From contig JAPYMA010000337.1 of the NCBI GenBank assembly GCA_035041965.1, forward strand, positions 18,501-82,500: a stretch of DNA of 64,000 nt. Reading direction: 5' to 3'. The position numbers and the translations under genes are program-made. This document shows positions 49,364 through 61,984 of this stretch, in pieces; within the stretch, counting starts at the first letter, position 1, and each line of letters opens with the position of its first letter. Under the pieces are notes generated by a model that was not told the origin of the DNA, made no database searches, and saw only the letters and a program-made list of their open reading frames with translations. Source of the DNA: Anisakis pegreffii (Eukaryota > Nematoda > Chromadorea > Rhabditida > Anisakidae).

Positions 49364-52300
49364 AAGTTGTTTGTGACGACGGTGTGAAGAGAAGCAAAAT
49401 TCGAATTGATTGATTAAACCTTGATTGATCGTTAAACTTGTACAAAGTTTCAATAAGTTTTTAGTTCCTTGAATCGTGAGCGAGTTCCTCATCAAATTCG
49501 ATAGGTGCTATACGTGTGTGTAAGATTGCTCGTTTGCCAACGTAGTTCTTTCAGTGTGCAAAAATTTGAGGGTTCACCGGACGAGAAGACGAATTCCCAG
49601 AAAAAAAAGCGGTTTCCTAGGCATCAGAGGAGTTCCACGGGAGAAACAGGTTTCCAGGAAGACGGGGTGGAGGAAGTTCTTTTGCGTGACATAAAAAAAG
49701 AGTAATTGCATTATTAACTTCATTGAATAACTCTGAAATGATTACACCAGTTAAGCAATAGTGACGATGGCTTCCATTTCATACTAACATGGTGAATTCA
49801 CTATTCACTTCATTAATTCTGGTCACGATTCTCCACCCATTGCTTCATACATTTGTTCTCAGAACTCTCATTCTATCGTCGTTCCGAATCTTAACAAAAG
49901 TAACACAATGTCTAGCCTATCAATAGAATTATTGCCTTCTAACAAAATACGCAAGAAATTCTCAACTTCGGTTCTGTCCTATGACTTCTGAAGGTGTTGT
50001 TCGTTTTTGAACTATCAATCATTTTTTAGAGTATCATAATCCCAATAATGTCAAATCGTTGTTGGAAGAGTGAATATTATCACATGATTTTTTTTGCTTT
50101 CAATGAAGCAGCAATTTTTGACATTTACCGATGATTACCAAAACGATTTGACATTATTGGGATTCACTCCGGACAGAAACTTATTTTGTAACGGTTCGGC
50201 ATTGAAAGGTATTTGACTCTTTCTTTTCAGTTCGGAACTTTCGAATGCTTTGCTCCATTACATTTACAGTGTGTCTCTATTTGGAAGAAAATTCGAGGGA
50301 GGTAGTTAATTGTGTTCCTTGCACGGGTGCTAACTGTACTGTTCCAATTCTACTCACCAATTACTGGCTGCAGCTCCCGGAAATAAGAGCGATATGGTCC
50401 AAATTCCGGGATTGGCTCTGTTCCACCTCAACAGGTGGTCACGGGCCTAACTTATTTATCTCCCTCGAATATTCTAATCATTTTCTTAAGTATTCTATTC
50501 GATTGTATAATCGTGAATTACACGTTAAAGACTCTCAGTGCCTATCGTAAATGAATGAATAAATAAATGAATAATGTTTGTGTTAAACTAAAACTGCTAC
50601 GTTCGTTTTCGTTTCTATAGTAGAAATGTTTTTTATTTCATTCGTGTGAAAAATAAACTGTAACATAAATATGCACCACTGAACGCTGCATAAACAAACT
50701 AGGTGAGTTCAATTAGATCATATGATCTGCTCGCCAAACATTCTAATTTGGACGCATTTCACTTGATCTGAAAGAGGCTCATAACCGTGAGCGAGGAAAC
50801 GATTATGGGAGAGATTGGTAACATTTAAAAATCGAAGTTCTGAAATTCCTTCAAAAAAAAAATACAACCGAAGAACGTCAGAAGTGAAGTGTTTTATGAA
50901 ATATTTCGTTTTCTGTTCAAAAGTTGTGATCACTCCTCAATAAAATTTCAACTACAGTATTTGATAGCATCAGTCGTACGTGTCAGTGAGTTGTCTCTCA
51001 AATGGTACCGTTTGATAATAACGATCGATACTTTATATACAATAGAATGTAAGTAAAATTGTGATTTCCTCAGTGACAAGCGCTTAACGAACTAAAATAA
51101 ACAGTGGATGAAATGAATAGTGCATTGATGGTAATTTATTATTACTGCACACTTGAGTTTCATAGCAACGATAAAAATTGCTCAAAAAAATACCCACCTC
51201 AAACGTGCAAATTTATCATGGTTTCTGTTTGTTTCGATTACGCTTGTTAATGCCGTTTTCTAATCACCTCACAGTATCTTTTCCAGTCACATATTTCTAT
51301 TCAACAGTCTTTGCCCATTTGCAATTTGCCTAGGCTGTCAATTGTATATTCTTAGTCGACTGATTACAACGTATCAAATTTTTGTAACCTCTGGATGTGA
51401 TGCTTTTATCATTTTTGTTTCATTGTTTCATTCAGTAGTGCTATCGGCTACTGTTCATTCGATGACACACGTCCCAATCAACAAAATTCCACTGTTAGTT
51501 TTTTCTCTCTCTAACGTGAATCTTTCGTCTGGTTCCTTTCGCTCTCTCATTGAAATTCGTCAAGCCATAAAAGATCTAGAATGTAACGCAGTGTTGTTGT
51601 TGTGAACGGATAAAGAATCCGGCCATCAGATAACCATGCATGTGTGCGTGGGCCTGTGAGTGAGCGGTTTGTTTTATGAAAATAGCAGTAGAATTATGTT
51701 ATAGTAGCAGCGTTCCGATGAATAGAAGATCTGTTGTTTGGCGGTGATGATGATGACGCTTGTGCGATTTGTCACGACGCAGTGCGTTGCGGTTGCTTTT
51801 ATATCGGTTTGCGTTTCAGTTTTTAGCTAACAAACGCTCGCGTAGACGACTAACTGAAATGAATGTGGAGTAGTAGTAGTCTAGTTTAGTAGTGAGTGTC
51901 TCAGTAGAATTTCTAATGAACGTTTGTGATGCTAAATGATTCATCCGGCCAGCCGTCTTTCGTCGCATTCTACTCGTATTGCTAATCAGCTCATCTATTG
52001 TGTTCTTGTTCGACTAAACCTCTTTGTGCTTCAGTAGTTCGTTAAACTCATACAAATATCCTCAGCACTGCTAGCTAGGCAGGCACTCAGAGAGACAGAT
52101 ATGTCCATTGTTAAGATGCCGCAGACGACACATGAACAGCTCACATCCACATGAAAACTATAAGTGCTGCTGTCGCTGCTGCTGCTGCTATTCGTACAAC
52201 CTAACGTAAACTAAATAAATCCACATCTATTTCTATCTTTAAGTCTCAGTTCGTAAGAGCAATCGATCCATCGTACCACTTCCTATCCCTCCTCATTTCT

Positions 52301-53285
52301 CGTCATTCAACTACCTAACTATTAGAAGTCCTCTCAATAACAGTCAAATTTCAACTGCTCATAATCGTCCTGATACCGATTAACATCATCAATCGCGCCA
52401 GCATCCACCAACATCACCACCACAATTTCACTCTCCTTCAAACATATCGTTTTTACTTGCTGTTCTGTTTCATGCGTCAACGTTCGTGTTCATTTACGAT
52501 CTTCTCGCTTAATATGCTTCCCTTTTCAACCTCCTTTCTCTCACTACTTCAATTTCACATCCATAAAGGACCGATGAAATCACATTTTAGGAACGTTCAG
52601 CGCGTGAACAGAAGTGCGTATTTGCAATGTCCGTCTAGTTGAGATTTCTGCTTGAAGAAGAGCTGAAAGCATGATCGAAGCAGTAGGGTGATAAGTGTAT
52701 GTTTTGGTGTTATCTGAAACAATTCAACGATCGTTGTGTGTAGTGACAGTAACAGAAATGCCGGCATGTGTTTATTTGATGTTCATATGAAAGTGAAGCG
52801 CTATTGATAATGAAGTGGAAGTTGTTATTTTCTCGGTATACAGTTCGTTTATCGTTTGATAAGGAAACAGTCTCATGTAATAATACTTGCTGGTATTTAT
52901 ATTTGTGTATGTGTGGGTTAGACGAACGTTTTTCCTTTTATTTGCTATCTCTTTATCACAATTTTATTTCTCCATGATGAACAATCCGTCGATCACTTTA
53001 TCTGTTTACCACAAAATATGATCAACTCCTTTTCGTATGAACGAGTAGCCGTGGTGTCGTTGTTTCCTTATCAGCACTCCTAGCTTCGTTGCATTCTTCC
53101 AGTTTTTATGTAAGTGTACGGTTCAAGTGCCAGATTTTCGATGACATTTCTTCCCAATTTTTGCATTCTTTCGTGACAATACATTGTGTTATCACTATGG
53201 TGTTTAGAGATCAAGAAAATATCTGTTTCTGGGGGAAAATGCAAGCTTATGTTGAAAAAACATTCTCATGCGAATCAGTGGTCAC
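49364..53285. other. Intergenic region, one MITE, no supported gene
   Basis: About 3.9 kb. It contains a purine-rich block (49570-49700) and the palindromic element at 50038-50164. CTG/GCT repeats of a few units lie near 52170-52190. The 101-codon frame at 50245-50550 has several cysteines in its first half but no recognisable domain and no splice-consistent partner. Nothing else could be supported. Confidence 0.45.
50038..50164. mobile_element. MITE with 23-bp perfect terminal inverted repeats
   Basis: The arm at 50038-50060 (AATCCCAATAATGTCAAAT plus CGTT) recurs as an exact reverse complement at 50142-50164, separated by 81 bp. Similarity continues outward in imperfect form (GAGTATCAT versus the complement of CACTCC), so the true ends may lie a few bases farther out. 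No coding sequence is present. The superfamily cannot be named from the termini. Confidence 0.8.
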
Positions 53286-53597
53286 ATGCTTTCTTTGAAT
53301 CTCCTCGATGAAGCTCGGTTCCAGCTTATTAAAAACAAAAATACATATGTCACCGCAAAACGTACGTATTTTTACAGTAAAAAGACTGGTGAAATCAGCT
53401 TCCCTTATTCACATCTCCTCCAGTATCTGACACAAAACGTTCGTGTTGTGCGTAATTTGCCCGATTCCATTGAAAATGTGGATGGAACAAAATGGGTCGT
53501 TGAAAAACAACCATGGTGGTCGAAGCCGATCTATCACGAATATTTCGATAAGCTCTGGGTGCATTCCCAGAAAGCGGGCAATGCGCCTCACTTATAA
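53286..53597 (+). CDS. Unrecognised small protein, about 103 residues
   Basis: A single open frame from an ATG at 53286 reads as a plausible compact soluble protein with balanced composition. It contains KRTYFYSKKTGEISF, a central NVRVVRNLPDSIENVDGT segment, and an aromatic C-terminal part (PWWSKPIYHEYFDKLW). No signal peptide or membrane segment is seen. I do not recognise the family. It lies upstream of another unassigned coding segment (54446-55012) on the same strand and could belong to the same transcript, but no donor joins them in frame before its stop. Confidence 0.4.
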   Translation: MLSLNLLDEARFQLIKNKNTYVTAKRTYFYSKKTGEISFPYSHLLQYLTQNVRVVRNLPDSIENVDGTKWVVEKQPWWSKPIYHEYFDKLWVHSQKAGNAPHL

Positions 53598-54445
53598 CTG
53601 CATACGTACAAACGACTCAGCAATTTTAAACCGTATGAGCAGCATGTGTGAGGTCAATAAGCAACTGAAACTAGATTCATTCAAACGTATGAGTTGCTTA
53701 TCTATTATCAAATTGTATAAGTGATAATCATCAAAGCAGAGCTTAGCCTGCTTGTCCAGACAATTTCCTACGCAACTCGCCGAAAAAAAAAACGAAGTTT
53801 TCACATCTATATCAGTTTGACGTGAGATTTTTAACAGTATTGAATGCTTATTACAATGCGTTGTGCAATATTGGTAGCAAATAACAGCTAAAGATCAAAA
53901 AAGCGTCTTCGAAGTGCTATAAGAATTGATGTTGTAAGATAGGTGCTATAAGAATGTGCTGGTCTGTGTGGGTAAATAGCAATTTGTTGGTGTGTGAGTG
54001 TACAAGTGCTACGTTATTCTCAATACATACTGCTCTGTCAGATGATTGCCATTCGTAACTATATTTAACTCATTTTTTCATTGATCAAATGAATTCGCCC
54101 TCAAACATCCGTCGACAAAATTGAAAGGCGCTCGTCTTGAAGAGTGTATTGCCACAAATCATGTTTTCAGTCTTTGGCAACACTTTGCAATTGTGCTTTT
54201 TTAATGGCACAACAATTCGATTGTTGTATTTAACCAGTTTCTGGTATCAGTTCTACGCTGTGTGACATGCATATTTTGATTGCTTGTTGTGAATCATTAA
54301 AAGGAATAATAATAATAAGAATGATTCATGTCGAATTTCAGGGTTCAATCAATATATTTATCGTGTTTGATTGTTGTATATAATTGTGCATATCAAGTCA
54401 AGTGATTGAATCAAGTTCGCACACGACCATTTGAAAGACGTTTAG

Positions 54446-55012
54446 GTCTTAGTGACTATCGGCGAAATATTCAACGGTCCAGATACGCTTCCGGGTTCGA
54501 GCGTATATGGGCTTTAAGTTTGGCGCGACGGCCCAGAAAAATCCATAAAAATTTCGCTAGAAGAAAGCAACGACGGTTCTATACCGCCTATTTACCGCAA
54601 GCCTAATTCGGTTTGTTTTGTCTTTCGAATTTAAATTTTGTAAGTGATGTTCCATTTGCATACATCATCACAAAATTCTCGTTTCTGAGAAGTAATGATT
54701 CAGCTGACATTAATCCAATACACCATGATTATTTATTTATATTCTGCATCGTTATCATTATTAAAGTGTGCTCGAAAAACATCTCGAAAGCTTTCTTAAG
54801 ACGCTGAAATATGCGCATCATCACTGTTATTTCTAGTTATTATGAAGTGATAAATTTTAAAGATCAATTGAAAGTCATTTTTTATGCAGGCGCAAGAAGT
54901 TTCTGGACTTGCGTTAGATAACACCGACCCAGTTCCGCGACCAGGCAGTGCTCAGATTAAAATCGACGTCAACGCTGAGCCCCCGTGGGATCCAGATCCA
55001 CAAGCAGACTGA
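54446..55012 (+). pseudogene. Unrecognised C-terminal coding exons with an in-frame stop
   Basis: Two exon-like segments join in phase: one ending at 54610 before GTTTGT (reading WRDGPEKSIKISLEES... to YRKPNS) and one at 54890-55012 after TATGCAG (AQEVSGLALDN... to DPDPQAD and a stop). The first segment stays in the same frame upstream to a TTTAG acceptor at 54445 (TIGEIFNGPDTLPGSS) but is interrupted by TAA at 54515-54517. Either the exon really begins at 54519 after CTTTAAG, or the stop marks a broken copy or a base error. The encoded tail is hydrophilic and Pro/Asp-rich. The family is not recognised and the 5' part of the gene is not found. Confidence 0.4.
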
Positions 55013-55677
55013 TACTTGATCGCTTGGTTGGTTTTCTCACTGTGTTGATTACTCTACTGTATTTGTCTGGTTTCGTTACGTTCAAAACATTCAGTTTTCA
55101 GTGCGTTAGTTGTATGTCAATTCTTCTCGCCGTTTAAACAAACCAACTTTCAACAATTCAAAATTTGTTCCTCAATCAGCCCCCTCGAGACATCATCGTG
55201 CCCCTCGGCATCCACTCGTCTGCCACCTGAATTGCCGTGCAGTTGGACGCACGCTATCCGACTGCAAACACTCGTCATTCGACTCCCACGTCCACCCTAA
55301 TTCTAAGGTATATTCTCGTTGTGAAAACACTCCTATACTGGATGCTTGCTTATCATCAGAATTGTGTTCGAGCACATAAAACAGCATAATGATGGTCAGT
55401 CGAAGGGTTTTGCTTCGAAATCGCACAAGTTTATGCCGATTGAAGCATCCAAAATTGGGAATTATTGAATAATATCTGACTTACGAAAACTCATAGAAAC
55501 GAGGAGTTGTTAAGGTTTTGTGTGAAAGTTCTTTTTAGTTTTTTAATTGCGAAAGTCAAGCCTTCTAAAAAAGTGGTACCTTGAATGTGTCAACACTGAT
55601 AGATTATTGGTTTCAGGTGTTTCAATTCAATCGCATTTGTACTTTGAGATAGACAGCTACTAAATCATCTGATTATA

Positions 55678-58569
55678 ATGGTGAATGATATGCGATTTAG
55701 TGATAATGCTTTCATAAGCTCACATGAAATTTCACCGCAAGATCATACTCCATTCATCCGTTCCGAACTGTTTGCCAACACACCGATCACTGTCTTTGCC
55801 GATGAACGTGAAGCACTCTCAGTGGCTCGTGATCTTGCTGAAATGAAAACTGCGCAGGTAGAACTGCTTAATTTTGCATTGCACATTCATATCGTTACTG
55901 ACAACTAATCACACGTTTCAGGGCGATAATTATCCATTTTATGTGATGGATATGGGTCGTTTAGAGAGTTTGCTGCGTTCTTGGCGTGAGCATCTGCCAC
56001 GTGTTCAACCGTTCTATTCGATACGTTGTAATGCCGATCCAGTGTTACTGCGTCTTCTTGTTGAACAACCTGATATCGGTTTCTATTGCACGAATCGTGC
56101 CGAGCTGAATCTGGTACACCAATTCGTCTCAATGAGTGCATCTTTCCTCTGCAAATTACCTACGACGAAATTCATTCTGAAGTGTTTTTGAGACTAGTTT
56201 CCATTCGCTTATGAGAAATAGCGATTTGCGTAGCGTTTCTTCAGTAATTGCAAAACTCTAATAATCAAATTGGATAGGCTGTGGAATTGGCTGGTGAGAA
56301 ACGTGTCGTTTACGCGAATCCGTTATGGACGCGAGGTAACGTCCGTCACGCACGTGAACTAGGTGTTGATATGCTGATATTTGAAAATTACGACGACTTG
56401 GTTCGTATGCATTCTCTGCATCCCACAGCCAGGTAAGCAGATTCATTTACGTACAGTTTCATTATTGAGCGAAGATCTATTCTGCTTGCATTCGAGATGA
56501 AGAGAAACAAGGAAATTTTTACAGTTTGGTGTTACGTGTATGCATGAATGCGCCCATTGATGAGCAATTGATTGGTAATGGTTGTAAGTTGAACGAAGAA
56601 GCGCATCGACTTCTTTCATTGGCCGCTGATATTGGTGTTAAAGTTGTTGGAATAAGGTTTTTTTTGTTTTTCGTATTCATTTATCTTATTGTTTCTTGCA
56701 CTAATCTCTGTAGATCGCATGAAAACGATCCTGTCAAATGTTATTGATTTTATTTTTAGTTTTTCCATTGGTACCGGAGCGTGCTCAGTTGGAATCTATT
56801 CCTATGCAATCGCCCAAGCACGTCATCTTTTTGATGTAGCTACGGCAATGGGTCATGAGATGAGCGTATTGGATATCGGTGGTGGTTTCACGTATGCGTC
56901 GCATGCACGGGGAGGACCTTCCTTCGAACAGGTTGCTTGAACACTTTTGAATGTGATCTCGATCGATTATATTAGGTGACTGTTTGTAAGTAATGTCGTA
57001 ACTTATTTTATGATTTAGATAGCAAATACGATCAATGTGTGTCTGGATGAATATTTCGATGAATGTTCATTTGCTCATGTTCGTATAATCGCCGAGCCAG
57101 GTCGTTATTTTGCTGCATCGGTGTTCTCGTTGGTTACCAATATCATCAATAAGCGTGCCGTTGATGCCAGTTCGGTCACCAACAACGGTTCGTTTTATGT
57201 TTCGTTCTCATTTACATGATTCAGCACCTATACTTTAGTCGGTTCGGTTCATGAATACATCTATCATCGCTGTTCGTAATAAATTCATCTACAGCGTTTC
57301 ACTGAATCGCATTAAAATTCACATGTACATCAACTGATCAAACGACCATCGGCGACTGTACACAGATAATAGAGTACATGAATATTTGTGAGTCAGTGTA
57401 GCTTACTTTCCGATGATAGACTGATTGAATGAACAAATAAATGCGCTATGTTCGTGGCAGGTATCGTCGAATAACTTAGTTTTTTTTCAGTATACGATAG
57501 TGGTAGTGCGGGTTTCGTGTATCAAACGAATGAAGGCTTTTATGGCTCATTTGGTTGTCGCTTAACGTCACATTGTGAGCCGAAATGTCGTCCTTTGATT
57601 GATAGCGACAATATTCACGAACTGTCATCATCTACCACTTACGCTACCATTCTTGGTCCAACGCTCAATAATGATATCGATGTTGTACAGTCCGTTGCAC
57701 GGCTTCCACATATGCAAGTATGCATTTTTTTTACCTCCTTCTCTTACCCTGCCTTGTTTGCTTTTTTTGTTTTGCTATGAGTTGATATGCCAATCCATCG
57801 ATTGTGTAATATTTCCTCATTACTTCAGAAAATTTTGTTATTTATGTGTGTTTCTGTTCATTACCTTCATGTTATTTCGAATGAAATATTGAATTAATGA
57901 AGGCTAAGGTATTTTTTCGTGGAATAGATTTCATTTATTCGTATTTTATGAATGAGCATGTTCAGTGATATGCACTTTTGTATGCTTTTAATAGGTCGGC
58001 GAATGGTTATTGTGGGATGATATGGGTGCTTATTCAATGGGAAATCGCGAGACACTCGGCGAGGATAATGGTTACGCCTCTCCAACGGTCTACTATTTTG
58101 TTGGGGATAAACGTTGGTGAGTGAGTAGCGCTAATAAGAGTTTTATTTTATTCTCGTTAACAGAATAAAATTGAATTATCAGTTTGAATGAATAATCATT
58201 TTATCGCTTATATACCTCGTATTATCCTTAGCCACTAGTTGCAGGAATTCGTTGATGATCAGTTTTGATCATTCACTTTCTGTTATATTTGATTAGAGCT
58301 TTACATCAAGGAACGTTTGTGTTCACGTTGACATTGTGTCAGTCAGAAATGGTTTATGCATTGCTTTCAGGCAGCATATGTCGAGGCCTTCCACTCCAGA
58401 GCGTGCTTCCAATCTTGGAACGGATGGTTGCTCGTCATCATCACAAAAACGTGGCGGCGGCACTGAAACTGAAGTGGATTCGCATTCCTTGGGTAGTGCC
58501 GAAAGTGTTAGCGCAGTTACAGATGACGAACGCTTATGGACAGATTTTGAGCATTGGTTAAGACAGTGA
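55678..58569 (+). CDS. Ornithine decarboxylase homologue lacking catalytic residues
   Basis: Group IV PLP-decarboxylase fold (ornithine decarboxylase/antizyme-inhibitor family), 515 residues. Exons: 55678-55857, 55922-56113, 56278-56432, 56525-56656, 56760-56931, 57019-57187, 57491-57717, 57995-58116, 58371-58569, with all phases consistent. Barrel landmarks are clear: PFYSIRCNAD, YANPLWTRG, GVDMLIFEN, GISFSIGTGA, VLDIGGGF, AEPGRYF, YGSFGCRL, GEWLLWDDMGAYS and PTVYYF. Against mouse ODC, the PLP lysine K69 is Arg (codon 56024-56026), H197 is Ser (56764-56766), D332 falls on Ser (RLTSH), and C360-D361 are Leu-Asn (57664-57669). The glycine loop, E274/R277 region and Y389 remain. It is therefore unlikely to decarboxylate ornithine and may act like an antizyme inhibitor (inference). 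The Ser-rich C-terminal tail is longer than in mammalian ODC. The start could alternatively be the ATG at 55690. AATAAA at 58590 is about 20 bp past the stop. Confidence 0.92.
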
Positions 58570-60486
58570 ATGCTGAGGGGTTGAGATCAAATAAATCATT
58601 ATTTTTATGGAATATTCATTCGTTCTTTTCAGTTAGTGATTTGATTTGATTCATTAGTCATTTTCGTTTGTTCCAAAATTTTATGTGTGTGTCTTATTTG
58701 CCTTTTTTATTTGAATGTTATTGTTATTCATGTGATGAATGAATTGGTTTGTTTTTTTTTTGAATCGCGGTCATGTGCTGAATTTTCTTTCTTTCACTTT
58801 TCTGTCGTAAATAATTTCTGCAAAATTCATCTCAACGAGCATTTTAAAACGATTTGAATATTTATCTCGATAATCTACGCTGATTGTTTTCAACCATAAT
58901 TATGTGGCTGTGTACAACTTCATGCGAGAATTTCAATATTAATTCCAATTACTCTCGAAAACGGAATGGTTTGTGCATTTTGATGACTTTAGGAATCACC
59001 AAATGTGGGGCTCATCACAATCATTTTGTTATCGTTTTGTTTTGTTGCAAGCAAAATTTTCTGTCGCTTGCCTGCTGTCATCACGTTTTTTTAAGTGTTT
59101 TTCATCTTCTAAATACAATCCGACTTTGCTTGTTATGTCATTATTAATAAAACTAAAATAATTCCGTTCTTTTCGACTGCCCTGTTATTTACCATTCATC
59201 TTTCTATACAACAGAGTTTTACTGTCATCGATTTGATCATGTCATTGCCGATTTGAAATGAATTGATCGATTGATGAATGCACTCAATTGATCAGTTCGT
59301 TTATCACAGTCATTATCACTATTGGGCTAATTGGCATCAGTAAAACCCATCAATGATTGTTGTTGTTCTTTATGCATTGTGTGGTTTTCTTGTTGTCAGT
59401 GTACGGCAATTGGTATTGTTTTTTAATGCGCCTCACGACATGATGAATCTGATGGAAAGAATTATTTGTGTTTGTTAGTGTTTTTATGCGCATTGTAGCA
59501 GCCAGAAGCGTGAAGTGCAGCATTCTGCACTAGAATCTGTTTGATCTGCGTACCAGTATAGCAACAACTTTGAAAATTGTTTCCAAATTCTTTTCGGTTT
59601 CGCTTAATTGATTTATTGTATCTAAAGAGAAAAAGTAGTCATATAAAACAATGCGACGAACTCCAAATATAGTTGATTTTCATAGGAGTTTTAAGAAATG
59701 ATTTGAAAAACGGTGACTACATAATCAATAGTGATGGTAAGCGAACGAAATTTGGGTTCAGTCAGAGTCCGACCGAAAATTTTCGGAATCTGCCGAAGGT
59801 TTCAAAAGGTAAACCTGAAAGTTTTCAGCAGTCCAGAATTAATCAAAACATCTGTACACAAGCATTTATGTGATGAAGAAAAGCTCGCAATTTTATATTC
59901 CAACGGTGTATTTTTATGTATGTGAGGACTACTTTAACGGCTCAAGGCAGTTGTGCAGCATGTTAGTTCAAAAATACCAGGGCTAGCTTAAGAAAATGGA
60001 AAGGAACACGCTTTTGAGCGAGTGTGTGAAAAACCGTCGACGGAAATCCACTTAACCGAAGAAGTCTCCTCAGCTGCAACTCTCGTACAACCGCAGTTCG
60101 TAATTTCTCGACACTTTTAGAGTAATTCTGAAGATGGTATTCCAGTTGAGCGACTTTTTGTCAGCGCTTTTCCACATACCCAAGTTGATACTTTTCTACT
60201 CCAGTTGACGGAATTCGATGCTTTTCCACGCACCGAACTGACACTTTCTAGGATACTGGAGAACTTCATTGAACACGTATGAATGAGGGATTTTCAAGCA
60301 TCAATACTATATGAAATGTGGTCGTTTACTACGGGAAAGGTATCAGCTAGGTTGGGAATTCATTCACAAGCAATTGAAGGAGTTGTAATTATCAGAAATT
60401 GAAAAAAGAAATTGATATCATAGAATGCAAATTTTGCAGAAAACATAAGATCTCGATGAAAAATTGTTCTTCATGAAATTGACATT
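58570..60486. other. Intergenic region downstream of the ODC-like gene
   Basis: AT-rich DNA with the ODC-like polyadenylation signal at its start. Frames at 58884, 58973 and 59673 show no domain features. No RNA gene or transposon end is recognised. Confidence 0.5.
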
Positions 60487-60880
60487 CAATTAAATTAAGA
60501 ATTACCGACAGCGTTGGTTTGAAAATGATGACTTTGATACTCTTAAAGTCATGTCCAGATTGATCAAGAGCTGCTCGAGATACCTTCAAAAAAAAAATCA
60601 GCTGTTTCTCCGAATGTAATCAAAATCAACCGACAACATATATTTTTCAGGAACTAGAGATTCTGAGGAATCCGAAAGTTTGAAGAAACATCCATGTTAT
60701 TGAGCAACCCTGAGGAAAGCTTTAATTTGAAATTGGTAACCCTGATAGTTCTAAAGTAATATCCAGATTGATTAAGAGCTATTTGAGATACCTTTAGAAA
60801 ATCAGCTTTTTCACTGAATGCAACGGAAATCTTCCGACAACACATACAGTTTTCTGAAATTAGAGTATCTGGAAAATCGG
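60487..60880. repeat. Two diverged copies of a repeat about 208 bp apart
   Basis: The stretch around 60540-60670 (TCCAGATTGATCAAGAGCTG, GAGATACCTT, CCGACAACATA, GAACTAGAGATTCTG) recurs around 60748-60880 (TCCAGATTGATTAAGAGCTA, GAGATACCTT, CCGACAACACATA, GAAATTAGAGTATCTG). A third partial trace (GAAACTAGAGAATCTG) lies near 61069. Minus-strand frames across the two copies encode related peptides (KVSRAALDQSGHDF and KVSQIALNQSGYYF), which may just reflect shared ancestry of the DNA. Confidence 0.7.
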
Positions 60881-61490
60881 TCGGTGTCACTAAGCCGTCA
60901 TGCTCCCAGGCAATGCTTAGGATAACACTGATGCTGTTTATGCCGACCATTTATGCAAATTGGTCAATGCAGATGATATGTACTGAAGCGGCTCATATAT
61001 ATGGGTCGGCTACAGAATATCGCTATTATTACATATCAATACATTCCGACTACGTATATTCCTTCTCGAAACTAGAGAATCTGATAGTCCGATTGGTATT
61101 ATCAGGGTTACTATCTTCAAGCTACGCACTCCTGTCCTTTTCTAGATAGCACGAGATTTTTTGACACTATCGGACTGTAAAAAATCTATAGTTTCGGAAA
61201 GGTATGGTGATATCTTCCGGTGATATCTTCTCCTCAGGTTTAATGTTTAGGCGAGGATTCTGATGTCTTAAATGGTAGCATTGGTCAGTGTTAAGGTTTA
61301 TTCAGGTGTTGTTTGCACTTGATGCCATTCAGATGGGATTATATTCACCGATGTCGAATAATTTCTTGAAAGACTTCATGATTCATTCGACTTTCCTCAA
61401 TTTATAGCAGGGAATTAGGAATTCTTTTTGCTGCTTTTACGTGACATATATCATCGTCGTGTACGCTCTTCCCATCCAAGCATATCTCAG

Positions 61491-61983
61491 TGTCACGACT
61501 ATTGAGTCGTGAGGTAGTTTCGAGTAATTGAAAATGATATTTCAAATATTAGAATGAATGATATTTCAAATATTAGAATGACTAATTCGCATAAATGGTT
61601 AGCATAACAATATCAATAGTTTGATTGACAGTAGATTGTCTACGCGATGAGCCATTAGGTATCATATGGCAACCTATCCCGCAAAGAATCAATGAAAAAA
61701 TGTTCAGAGGGATAATTTGATAAGATAAAAGTGATTGTCATTTCGAACTTAAAAGAATTAAGAGTAACAGGCGACGATTAGGAATAAATCTGACATATGT
61801 GAGATACCTTCTCTCCCATTTATTTTGCATTGATTCGTTAGTGAGTGTACTGATTAGTGTTCCTATTGATGATTCTCGTACGTGATTTACGTTATTATTT
61901 GTGTAAAAGGTTTAGTTACCCAAGTTTAAGTTTGAGGTAATTCGTGCGAATAAAAGGTTGAAACGAAAGTCTCAATCTTAACA
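61491..61983 (+). repeat. 5' long terminal repeat of a BEL/Pao element
   Basis: Predicted LTR running from TGTCACGACT to CTTAACA (TG...CA), 493 bp. It contains an AATAAA at 61949 and a perfect 24-bp tandem duplication at 61534-61557/61558-61581. The 3' boundary is well supported because a tRNA primer-binding site follows directly. The 5' boundary is inferred from the TG dinucleotide and typical LTR length. The matching 3' LTR is not in the window. Confidence 0.65.
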
Positions 61984-61984
61984 T

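Noticed and set aside
50245..50550. 101-codon frame with several cysteines as a secreted protein
   Set aside because: No convincing signal peptide cleavage, domain or splice partner; kept only as part of the intergenic description.
53409..53591. 60-codon minus-strand frame
   Set aside because: Antisense of the better-composed plus-strand frame at 53286-53597.
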